NCBI RefSeq assembly: GCF_904849725.1
Contig: NC_058520.1
Span: 537,158,083-537,222,082, forward strand
Length of the DNA: 64,000 nt
Direction of reading: 5' to 3'
Source of the DNA: Hordeum vulgare subsp. vulgare
Taxonomy: Eukaryota; Streptophyta; Magnoliopsida; Poales; Poaceae
Below are positions 37,301 to 47,310 of this stretch, one piece after another. How positions within the stretch are numbered: position 1 is the first letter of the stretch; each line of letters begins with the position of its first letter. The translations under genes were made by a program, and so were the position numbers. The notes under the pieces were generated by a model, which made no database searches, was not told the DNA's origin, and was given only the letters and a program-made list of their open reading frames with translations.

Positions 37301-37743
37301 CTTTAGCTAGTCTCCGTTTATGCCGTAGCTTTCATTTCGTGTTACTAATCACTTAGCAACCGAACCGGTATCCAATACCCTCATGCTACTAGGAGTACTA
37401 GTAAAGTACACATCAACATCATGTATACCAAATACACTTCTTTCGACTTTTGCCAGCCTTCTTATCTACCAATCATCTAGAGTTGCTTCCACCTCAGTGA
37501 CTGTTCCCCTCATTGCAGAAGTACTTAGTCTCAGGCTTGGGTTTAATCTTGGGTCTCTTCATTAGTGCAGCAACTGTTTTGCCGTTTCACGAAGTATCCC
37601 TTCTAGCCCCCGCCTTTCTTGAAACTTAGTGGTTTTACAAACCATCAACTATTGATGCTCCTTCTTGATTTCTACTTTCGCAGTGTCAAACATCGCGAAT
37701 CGCTCAAGGACCATTGTATCTATCCTTGATATGTTATAGTTCA

Positions 37744-37944
37744 TCACGAAGCTCTCACAGCTTGGTGGCAGTGACTTTGGAGAACCATCACTATCTCATC
37801 TGGAAGATTAACTCCCACTTGATTCAAGCGATTGTCGTACTCAGACAATTTGAGCACACGCTCAACGATTGAGCTTTTCTCCTTTACTTTGTGGACAAAG
37901 AATCTTTTCGGAGGTCTTGTACCTCTTAACAAGGGCACAAGCAT
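37744..37944 (-). pseudogene. gag remnant (Angela-type)
   Basis: A short frame with NQVGVNLPDEIVMVLQS, the Copia gag (UBN2-type) motif, preserved for about 66 codons. The rest of gag upstream (37945-39500) is too mutated to read. Confidence 0.6.
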
Positions 37945-39511
37945 GAAATCACAATTTCATCTCTTTAGAACATCTCTTATGTTCCATGACGTTTCAAAAC
38001 GTTTTCGGCGCCTTGCTTCTAAGCCATTAAGTATCTTGCACTGAACTATCGTGTAGTCATCAGAAACGTGTATGTCGGATGTTCATAGCATCCACAGACG
38101 ACGCTCGAGGTGCAGCACACCGAGTGGTGCATTAAGGACATAAGCCTTCTGCGTAGCTACGAGAACAATCCTCGGTTTTACACACTCAGTCTGCAAAGTT
38201 TGCTACTATCAATTTTCAACTAAATTTTCTCTAGGAACATATAAAAACAGTAGAGCTATAGCGCAAGCTACATCGTAATTCGCAAAGACCATTAGACTAT
38301 GTTCATGACAATTAGTTCAATTAATCATATTACTTAAGAACTCCCACTCCAAAAGTACATCTCTCTAGTCATTTGAGTGGTACATGATCCAAATCCACTA
38401 TCTCAAGTCCGATCATCACGTGAGTCGAGAATAGTTTCAGCGGTAAGCATCTCTATGCTAATCATATCAACTATACGATTCATGCTCGACCTTTCGGTCT
38501 CATGTGTTCCGAGGCCATGTCTGCACATGCTAGGCTCGTCAAGCTTAACCCGAGTGTTCTGCGTGTGCAACTGTTTTGCACCCGTTGTATGTGAACGTTG
38601 AGTCTATCACACCCGATCATCACGTGGTGTCTCGAAACGACGAACTGTAGCAACGGTGCACAGTCGGGGAGAACACAATTTCGTCTTGAAATTTTAGTGA
38701 GAGATCACCTCATAATGCTACCGTTGTTCTAAGCAAAATAAGGTGCATAAAAGGATTAACATCACATGCAATTCATAAGTGACATGATATGGCCATCATC
38801 ACGTGCTTCTTGATCTCCATCACCAAAGCACCGGCACGATCTTCTTGTCACCGACGCCATGCCATGATCTCCATCAACGTGTTTCCATCGGGGTCGTCGT
38901 GCTACTCATGCTATTACTACTAAAGCTACATCCTAGCAAAATAGTAAACGCATCTGCAAGCACAAACGTTAGTATAAAGACAACCCTATGGCTCCTGCCG
39001 GTTGTCGTACCATCGACGTGCAAGTCGATATTTTCTATTACAACATGATCATCTCATACATCCAATATATCACATCACATCGTAGGCCATATCACATCAC
39101 AAGCATACCCTGCAAAAACAAGTTAGACGTTCTCTAATTTTGTTGTTGCATGTTTTACGTGGTGACCAAGGGGATCTAGTAGGATCGCATCTTACTTACG
39201 CAAACACCACAACGGAGATATATGAGTTGCTATTTAACCTCATCCAAGGAACTCCTCGGTCAAATCCGATTCAACTAAAGTTGGAGAAACCGACACTTGC
39301 CAGTCATCTTTGAGCAACGGGGTTACTCGTAACGATGAAACCAGTCTCTCGTAAGCGTACGAGTAATGTCGGTCCAAGCCGCTTCAATACAACAATACCG
39401 CGGAATCAAGAAAAGACTAAGGAGGGCAGCAAAACGCACATCACCGCCCACAAAAACTTTTGTGTTCTACTCGAGAAGACATCTACGCATGAACCTAGCT
39501 CATGATGCCAC
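37945..39511 (-). other. Degenerate 5' internal region of the Angela-type element with a mutated primer-binding site
   Basis: No usable frame. At 39497-39511 the plus strand catgatgccac gives GTGGCATCATG on the minus strand, a changed version of the TGGTATCAGAGC initiator-tRNA site normally next to the 5' LTR. Confidence 0.55.
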
Positions 39512-41325
39512 TGTTGGGGAACGTCGCATGGGAAACAAAAATTTTCCTACGCGCACGAAGACCTATCATGGTGATGTCCATCTACGAGAGGGGATGTGTG
39601 ATCTACGTACCCTTGTAGACCGTACAGCAGAAGCGTTAGTGAACGCGGTTGATGTAGTGGAACGTCCTCACGTCCCTCGATCCGCCCCGCGAACTATCCC
39701 GCGATCAGTCCCACGATCTAGTGCCGAACGGACGGCACCTCCGCGTTCAGCACACGTACAGCTCGACGATGATCTCGGCCTTCTTGATCCAGCAAGAGAG
39801 ACGGAGAGGTAGAAGAGTTCTCCGGAAGCGTGGCGGCGCTCCGGAGGTTGGTGATGACCTTGTCTCAGCAGGGCTCCGCCTGAGCTCCGCAGAAACGCGA
39901 TCTAGAGGAAAAACCGTGGAGGTATGTGGTCGGGCTGCCGTGGAAAAACGTCTCAAATCAGCTCCAATACCTCCGTATATATAGGTGGGAGGGAGGGGAC
40001 CTTGCCTTGGAGCTCAAGGAGCCCCAAGGGGGTCGGCCGAGTCCAAGGGGGGAAGGCTACCCCCCCAAACCGAGTTGGACTTGGTTTGGTGGGTGGGAGT
40101 CCTTCCTTTCCTTCCCATCTCCCTTTTTTTCTTTCTCTTTGATTTTTCTTTCTATTGCGCATAGGCCCCTTTTGGGCTGTCCCACCAGCCCACTAAGGGC
40201 TGGTGTGCCACCCTCAAGGCCTATGGGCTTCCCCGGGGTGGGTTACCCCCCCCGGTGAACTCCCGGAACCCATTCGTCATTCCCGGTACATTCCCGGTAA
40301 CTCCGAAAACCTTCCGGTAATCAAATGAGGCCATCCTATATTTCAATCTTCGTTTCCGGACTATTCCGGAAACCCTCGTGACGTCCGTGATCTCATCCGG
40401 GACTCCGAACAACATTCGGTAACCAACCATATAACTCAAATACGCATAAAACAACGTCGAACCTTAAGTGTGCAGACCCTGCGGGTTCGAGAACTATGTA
40501 GACATGACCCGAGAGACTCCTCGGTCAATATCCAATAGCGGGACCTGGATTCCCATATTGGATCCTACATATTCTACGAAGATCTTATCGTTTGAACCTC
40601 AGTGCCAAGGATTCATATAATCCCGTATGTCATTCCCTTTGTCCTTCGGTATGTTACTTGCCCGAGATTCGATCGTCAGTATCCGCATACTTATTTCAAT
40701 CTCGTTTACCGGCAAGTCTCTTTACTCATTCCGTAATACAATATCCCGCAACTTACACTAAGTCAGATTGCTTGCAAGGCTTGTGTGTGATGTTGTATTA
40801 CTGAGTGGGCCCCGAGATACCTCTCCGTCACACGGAGTGACAAATCCCAGTCTTGATCCGTACTAACTCAACTAACACCTTCGGAGATACCTGTAGAGCA
40901 TCTTTATAGTCACCCAGTTACGTTGTGACGTTTGATACACACAAAGCATTCCTCCGGTGTCAGTGAGTTATATGATCTCATGGTCATAGGAATAAATACT
41001 TGACACGCAGAAAGCAGTAGCAACAAAATGACACGATCAACATGCTACGTCTATTAGTTTGGGTCTAGTCCATCACATGATTCTCCTAATGATGTGATCC
41101 CGTTATCAAGTGACAACACTTGCCTATGGCCAGGAAACCTTGACCATCTTTGATCAACGAGCCAGTCAACTAGAGGCTTACTAGGGACAGTGTTTTGTCT
41201 ATGTATCCACACAAGTATTGTGTTTCCAATCAATACAATTATAGCATGGATAATAAACGATTATCATGAACAAAGAAATATAATAATAACTAATTTATTA
41301 TTGCCTCTAGGGCATATTTCCAACA
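39512..41325 (-). repeat. 5' LTR of the Angela-type element (also acts as 3' LTR of a vanished neighbour)
   Basis: TGTTGGGG...CCAACA as in the left LTR. It is followed not by host sequence but by a second copy of the polypurine tract and 3' internal sequence (41326-41357). Confidence 0.9.
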
Positions 41326-41357
41326 GTCTCCCACTTGCACTAGAGTCAATAATCTAG
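41326..41357 (-). other. 32-bp stub of a second Angela internal region (polypurine tract end)
   Basis: gtctcccacttgcactagag and the next 12 bases are the same as 34530-34561. They stop at 41357, where the Tat antisense ORF resumes. Its presence outside the 5' LTR means that LTR once also bounded another element. Confidence 0.85.
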
Positions 41358-42888
41358 TCTGCGATGCGAGTGGCTGTGTCGAGGAAGGTCTCCATGAAAT
41401 CTTCGAATCGAAGCTTCTTGGTGTTGGCGACCTGCAACGTCTTCATCTTTTCTTTGCGAGCTTCCTTGCAGTGCACTTAGACCAGAGATAGCGCCACGTC
41501 CGCACCACAACAAGCGGCAGACTTCTTCCATGCCTGCACCCTACTCGGGACGTCCTCCAGCCAAGTCATCAACCCTTCTATTTCTCGCCGGGAATCGTCT
41601 TCGGGCCACAGCTCCTTGTCGATCCGGCCGATGACTTCTCTCATTCGGCCAATGAAAGGTCCCACTCTGTCAAGGCGAATATGCGCTCGGAGCAAGTCCC
41701 GGTTGGCTTCGTTGCCGAGTGGAACGTTCGGAACAACCGACCGTTCAATGTCGGCTGCTTTAGCCTCAGCGTCCAGACAAAAATCTGCAAAGAAAAGACA
41801 AGCAGAAAGTAAGCGCAGAATGAACTCCAAAGTCAAGAAGCACTCGGCAAAAATATTACCACCGAGCAGTGCAACAATCTTCCTTGCCCAGTCGCTGACG
41901 TGCTTCTCCTGCGCCATGCACCGATTGTTCATCAACTTCAGCTGACCCATCCGTTCGGTTCTTTGACTCTTCAATTTTTCAATTTCGTCTACCAGTGCCT
42001 TGTTGGTCTCCCGGTACTCCTCCAAAGACTTCTCTCAGTCAGCAAGAGCCCCCTTCACACCAGCCAGGTCATTCACAGCCGCCTCCAAGTCCGCAGCAAG
42101 CTGAATCTTTTCAGCCTTCAAAGCATTGTACGCGGATCCCATTTCGCAAGTCTTCTGCCAAATAAGCACAAAGGGAAGATCAGACACATTCAACAAGGAA
42201 AACAATCCAAGCTCAAAGTTCTTCAGACCCCTGCCGATGCAAGCAATCGACAGCGATCTTGGGGACTACACCTAGTGGGTTCACTAAGAGTGACCCCACT
42301 GGCATGAAGCTCGAACAGGTCGGCCCTATTGAGCTACATGACAAACAGACAAGCCTATGAGACTACTATTACCCGACCTGAGTAACACTACTCTCAGACT
42401 TATACCCACGACAGTTGGCGCCAGTGGGGTCACTCTTAGTGAACCCACTGGGTGTAGTCCCCGAGATCGCTGTCGATTGCTTGCATCGGCAGCACTCGAA
42501 AAATGCATATAAAGACAACTCCCGGTGCAAGCACTCGACAGAAGTCTCGGGGACTACACCCACTGGGTTCACTCGGAGTGAACCCACTGCAAAATAATCC
42601 TACTGTATCTGAGTATATCACTTAAACCCCCAGTGGGTAATAAGATGAAAGTAAACACTTACTAGCGCACTTACTCGGATATCGTCCCGGAGTTCCAAGC
42701 TTTTCTTGTACAAAGACGCGATGGAGTCATACGCTCCCTTGGCGTCACCCACGATCAGCTCCACCTGCACCATGGCCTCCTTGGCGGCCCCTACCTGGTC
42801 TTTCGGGAGGCGTCGACCGTTCAATATGACGTCCGACAGCATCCCCGATTCAGTACGGGTGGCCTTCAAGGGATCTCTATGCCAACCA
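41358..42888 (-). pseudogene. Antisense additional ORF of the Tat element, with two introns, N-terminally truncated
   Basis: Runs opposite to gag-pol. Exon 42675-42888 (LSDVILNGRRLPKDQVGAAK...) ends CGA|GTAAGT. Intron 42155-42674 ends TTTGGCAG. Exon 41860-42154 begins KTCEMGSAYNALKAEK and is Lys/Glu/Leu-rich, likely coiled coil. Intron 41785-41859 (75 bp, GTAATATT...TTTGCAG, frame-neutral) precedes exon 41358-41784 (REVIGRIDKELWPEDDSRRE, WLEDVPSRVQAWKKSAACCG). Exon phases match across both introns. Stops at 42035-42037 and 41477-41479 break it, and the N-terminus is lost at 42888. Antisense ORFs at this place are known from Tat-lineage elements (Grande, Retand); the function is unknown to me. 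Confidence 0.75.
42231..42492. repeat. 73-bp inverted repeat in the first intron of the antisense ORF, enclosing an LTR-end/primer-site fragment
   Basis: Arms 42231-42303 and 42420-42492 match in 71 of 73 positions as reverse complements. The 116-bp loop ends in a 29-bp exact copy (42394-42422) of the Tat 5' LTR end plus primer-binding site (25430-25458). A third, shorter related block (tcggggactacacccactgg) lies at about 42553-42572. Confidence 0.9.
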
Positions 42889-43404
42889 CAGGGGGAGATC
42901 ATGGTGGTGATCGCCGCAGAGCCCGTCTCCACATGTGGGAGAGGATTCGATCGCGGTAAAGCTGATGTCGGGGAGATTGACCCGATGTGGCTAGGGTTCG
43001 ATGGGGGGAAGGCCATATGCACCTTTACCGGGCAACAACGATATCTGCTGACATGTCGGAATCCCAGATCCAACGCAACCTCACCAGAGCCTGGCGGGAG
43101 AGTGAGTTGCAGGTGTTGCGGTGGCTCTATGCATGAAGTGGAGGCGTCATTGGTACGGGCCGAGGGGAAGTGGGTCGCCACAAGGGTGGGAGGCGGAGAC
43201 GCGCTTGAGCGATGGGGTGGTGGGTCGCCATGGAGGTGGTAGGTGGCGGCGCGCCACAGGGGTGGGGTGGTGGGTCGCCATGGAGGTGGTAGGCGGGCGG
43301 CGCTGGCCTGGGGAGGGGCCACGCGACGCGAGAGATGGGAGGTGGCGCGGGGGGTTTGGGCGGCGCGCCATGAGCAGGAGGCGGGTGGGTTGGGGTTGAC
43401 CGTG
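42889..43404. other. GC-rich segment of unknown origin
   Basis: No convincing gene. Repeated block ggtgggtcgccatggaggtg at about 43218 and 43272, roughly 54 bp apart. The minus strand has a Pro/His-rich open frame (43322-42891 and beyond) caused by base composition. It joins the truncated antisense ORF on the left and a Gypsy LTR on the right. Confidence 0.4.
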
Positions 43405-43977
43405 TGTCGTGGTTTTTATCATGGCATATGTCCTCGTGCAAGGACTTAGGTGTGTTGCCATCGCAGTTATGTGGCGGCTTGAGAGGGGTTGGTCGGAATC
43501 GAGAGACGCCATTTATCCGGGTTCGGCCCCTCCGATGGAGGTAAAAGCCTACGTCCTACTTGTGTTTCATTGATGAAGATGATGATCTCGATTGCAAGGG
43601 TGCGGAATCGCTACCTCTAATCTCGAGGGTGTCTAATCTGTCTATCTCTAGTGACTTGAACTTGTCCCTCTTGGGGCGCCTTACCCCTCCTTATATAGGT
43701 GGAAGGTGTAAGTTTACATGTAGAGTCCTACTGGGAGTAGGACTAGGACTAGTCTCTCTTGAATCCTAATCCGGGTCTTGTTTCCTTTGTAAGGGAGTCC
43801 TTCCTTTACTTCGGCCTTCTCTGTGAGCCGGCCCTCCCATGAGCCGTTGGGTCTTTGTCATTTGTCTGAGTCGCCTGCCAGGTCATTTACGAGTCGCCTC
43901 CGAGGTCACTATTGAGTTGTCAAACTCGGTTGGGTCATACTTCAAGCCGTGTTAAACCGCTGGGTATATCCCCGACA
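43405..43977 (-). mobile_element. 3' LTR of another Gypsy element (minus strand)
   Basis: 573 bp, TGTCGTGG...CCCCGACA, with matching TGTC/GACA ends. On the minus strand it has a TATA box (CCTATATAAGG near 43692). On its right the minus strand reads acctcggggctaa before the LTR, a polypurine-like tract, so the internal side is to the right. A second, shorter copy lies at 58841-59249. No matching target duplication was found. Confidence 0.65.
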
Positions 43978-44290
43978 TTAGCCCCGAGGTTAGCTTGAAT
44001 TTATTCATGGTAAGCTCCTGAAATAAATGTGCCAAGAGACTAGCTTGCTTCCCTGGTCGGCGTATTTCAATGAAGTAGCTTATTTGAAAATACGGGTTTC
44101 TTCTTTATATTAACAAGCTGTCTTCACAATCATCTTACACGTACGTGTCCTTTGCAATAAAATATTGGGAATAAAATATCCATATGTCGTTGAGTCGGCC
44201 TTCAATGCTTTGGCTAGACAAAATTCTATTGAACCGATCTCACACACAATTGACATCTTGGAAGTTCTCTTCATTTTTTTGTATACCCAT
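43978..44290 (-). other. 3' internal stub of the minus-strand Gypsy element
   Basis: About 300 bp with no reading frame of note, next to the LTR on its polypurine side. The right boundary, where AT-rich sequence of a different character starts, is approximate. Confidence 0.45.
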
Positions 44291-47278
44291 ATTACTTGTA
44301 GCCCCCAAGCTCCAAGATTATCGGTTCAGGATGATTTGGTGGTTTGCAATAATATCTTTGACCATTGTAACATCCTCAAATTTTTAATTTGGTTTTCTAG
44401 GATTTAATTATTTTTTGAATTGGATTTTTCAAGAACATTTGTTTTTATGAAAGAATCTTTGGGATCTTTTGAAAATTCTCACTTGAGAAAAATCTTCTGA
44501 AGTTCTTCAACAACAACTCTTGTTGAGAGGAGTTTCACTTAGTCCTTCTTTACTAAGCTTTTACCAAACCAACCCTACTTCAAAATTTTGGTTACCTCCA
44601 CCCTCCTATGATTTCTTGTCCATGGCACCTCCCTCGCATCTACACAACTTCTAAAAATGATTTCTCAAAGTTTTGGAAAGATTTAACCACCTTGCATATT
44701 TTATTTTAACTAAAACTATCTTCTGTAATCAGTTTTGACCTCAAGATTTTTGCAAAGGAACTCATAGATTCCTTTGGTATCAGATCCCCAAATCCCTATC
44801 CTTGGTAGACTTTAGTATCCTCAATTCATTTCTCCAAAAATATTCTGGTTACTAGTTTGAAATTTTCAAATTAGGTTTGACCCAAGTTTAACCAGAATTC
44901 TTTGTTTTTGCTAAAAACCTGACTTAACTATTTTCATTTTTTTTTTGAAAATTTGCACACAGTCTCTAGGATCAATGAGAGGCCATCTCATAAATTTTTA
45001 GCTTCAAAATAAATTTTCCTGACACCACTTTCGTTTGATCGAGCACCTGGTGTGCACTGTTCTAGTCTAGGTTCAGTTTCACTCAAAGTGCAGAGATGCA
45101 TCGTTGAGGTTCAAGTTTAGAGATTGCAGCGTCAATCTCCACAGTGGCGATCAGGGGGCCTCGCCACTGTGCCTTGCTCTTATCCGTCGCGCCGCACGGT
45201 CTCTTGGCCGCATTTGTGCGTCGACGGTGAGCTCGTCTGAGCCAGCCAACCTTGGCAGCGGCGCCAGCAACGGCTGTCGCGACCACTAGCAGCCTCTGCC
45301 GCAAAGCCGTGCCGCCCGGCACCACCCCTTATCCCTCGAGCCTCCATGTGTCCGTCCCCGCCCGTGTGCACCACGAATGACGTCGCCACGTCCCATACGA
45401 CAGAGAGCGCGATTCCTGCTACCGTCGTGTCGAGTGAGTGCCATACCGTCGGGCCGGGTCTTCCATCGATGACCATGCAAGTTTAGGCCTAAAATGGATT
45501 CCCCATGGAGTGTTGGTGCTGCCCCCGCGTGCAATCGCATGTTAAACCCCTCTGGTCACCGGAATTTGTCGCCGGAGTTAAGCTCCCGCGGCACCCCTCT
45601 TGGTCGTCTATAAATAGAGAGCCCCCTTGCTCCCGAGCACCCCCAACCACTTCAGCTCCTCCCCTACTCCTTTAGGAGCCTCGCCCAAGCCAGAGAAGAG
45701 CCCCGCGGAGGTCTTCTTCCTCGACTCCGGCTGCCTCGATCCGCCTCGGGTCCCGGTTGGATTTGCGTAGGTTGGTGAAGCAGAGCACCCGAAACCCTGC
45801 CCAAAACCTCCTGGCGGGCTCTTCTTCCCAATCCCCGCTTCAATTTGATCGTAGGCATCTCAGCCAGGGAGATCAAAGCGTGCCCGACGCCGTCGTCCGC
45901 CGGAGTAGTGGTCGTCGTCGACGTAGTGCTCACCAACGACCAGATCCACCTGCCACCCATGCGGAAGGACTCGATGAGTGCGTTGGTGTTCTTAGTTTGC
46001 TTTGACCTGCCGTAGATTGCCGTCGGCGACCACTGCGTGCCTCTAGCACCGATGAGATCCAAACCTGACGGGTGGGACCCCCTCGTCAGGATTCTGTTTA
46101 ATTCTGAAATGTTTTCCCCCAAAAGCGTATTCTCCAGAAACCGTCTTCCTTGTGAGTTCGCATATTTCTTTCTGGCGCTTTGCTCTGTTCCAAACTAGCC
46201 CCTGGGAAGTTTCTGTTTTCTTACAGATTAGTCCCTAGTTTCATTTTGCTTATAACTTTTAAACTACAAAAGCTTTTTAAATGATTATTTTTGCAAAATC
46301 TTTCTTTGGAGGTCTAGTTTATTTTAAGATTTATTAAAAAAAATGTTTGGAGACAGTGGCTAAGCCCTTAACACTTACGATAGTATATGGTGTATAATGT
46401 AGATTCCGACGAGGGAGACACCGAAACCAACTTCACCGAGCTCGATCCCTACTACGTGCAACCAGGCAAGCATGTTTGAACTTTTGATGTGATGTTTGCT
46501 AATTAAAATTGTAAGTTCTCATCTACTGCATGAATTAACACATTGCATATTTACTTATATAAAAAAACTCAATATGTGGCTATGATGAATTATATGGTTG
46601 TGAGAGGCCGTGGATAACCGAGCCACGCGGAACGTGATAGTTGTGGCTTGGTCATGCCGGATGCATGATCGTGATGGGAATAAATTGGATAACTCGAGTA
46701 TCGACCTAGATTGAGTCTTGTCAGTGTGTCTCCTTAGTTTCGTGTTGCTACAAGTTTTCGAAAGGGAATGCGGTATAGTCAGTCGTGAACCTATTATCAG
46801 TTACACACCAAGTAGAGGGGCCAGGATGAAGGTATCCATGGCCCTGGACTAAATCCAGTCATCCGGTCAGGAGGCATGGGTGTTTTCGGTCTGGGACCGA
46901 GAGGGAGGGCAGTCCCTTGTAGTGCGCGGTATAAATTTAATCCCATGCTAGTCGAGGTTGGAGCCTCCCCGTCTTATGATTTTTCCCTCACAGCATAATC
47001 TGGGTGGGATCGGTATTGGCGGGGGTAAAAATGGATGTGTACCGGTTCTGGATGTTTACTTCTAAAATATCGTACGCGGGAAAAATCCTAGTGACTATTG
47101 GAACCCGTGAACTATGGGTAAAGAGTACACCCTTTCTAAAATCAAAAATATTCGAGTAGTCGTGTCCACGACTGGTTTACAGGTCAAATGTCGGTCCGTG
47201 GAGCACAAGTTGGTTTAATAATAATGGTTATGGTGATATGGAAAAACTTACTCGTTGAAAACTTAATTATTAGGATTA
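44291..47278 (+). other. Unclassified transposon-like unit with a TATA box and exon-like pieces
   Basis: AT-rich 44291-45080, then GC-rich 45100-46100 with the TATA-like ctataaatagag near 45609, and AT-rich again. A short exon-like acidic stretch at 46414-46466 reads DSDEGDTETNFTELDPYYVQ in one frame. The layout (upstream region, TATA, GC-rich leader, intron-like AT-rich sequence) looks like a transcription unit of a repeat or a decayed gene. I do not recognise it, and no long frame supports a protein. Confidence 0.35.
45605..45622 (+). promoter_or_regulatory. TATA box of the unclassified unit
   Basis: gtctataaatagagagcc, followed about 30 bp on by C-rich leader-like sequence. A good match to a plant TATA box; activity is unknown. 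Confidence 0.4.
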
Positions 47279-47310
47279 CTAGCATAAATGCCCGTGCGTT
47301 GCAACGGAAG
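47279..47310 (-). mobile_element. Helitron-type 3' terminus
   Basis: Plus actagcataaatgcccgtgc reads on the minus strand as a CCGTTGCAACGCACGG hairpin, then ten bases ending CTAG, followed by T. Helitrons end in a short hairpin plus CTRR and insert at A-T. The body would extend to the right. I did not find the TC 5' end. Confidence 0.55.

Larger units (their letters stand above)
32715..41325 (-). mobile_element. Angela/BARE-type Copia retrotransposon, degraded inside
   Basis: Two near-identical LTRs of 1815 and 1814 bp (32715-34529 and 39512-41325) flank 5 kb of internal sequence whose coding traces all lie on the minus strand, so the right LTR is the 5' LTR. Over the first 500 bp I count about ten differences between the LTRs, roughly 98 percent identity. 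The LTR, polypurine tract and domain order fit the Angela/BARE/WIS group. The internal frames are heavily mutated despite the similar LTRs. Confidence 0.88.
24917..42888 (+). mobile_element. Tat-lineage Gypsy retrotransposon, lacking its 3' LTR
   Basis: Order: 5' LTR (24917-25449), primer-binding site, gag, protease-RT-RNase H-second RNase H-integrase (to 31397), 70-bp tandem repeats (31500-32714), an Angela insertion (32715-41357), then an antisense additional ORF with introns (41358-42888). The ttggcgcccaccgtggggc primer-binding site, the second RNase H and an antisense ORF before the 3' LTR are hallmarks of the plant Tat lineage (Ogre, Retand, Grande). The expected 3' LTR does not follow; sequence changes abruptly near 42889. 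Confidence 0.8.

Noticed and set aside
42618..43441. Long Pro/His-rich minus-strand frames
   Set aside because: Only the part below 42888 belongs to the antisense ORF; the rest is compositional and crosses the breakpoint.
45664..46122. 152-codon minus-strand open frame
   Set aside because: GC-rich leader of the unclassified unit; no domain, and other frames across it are also open.
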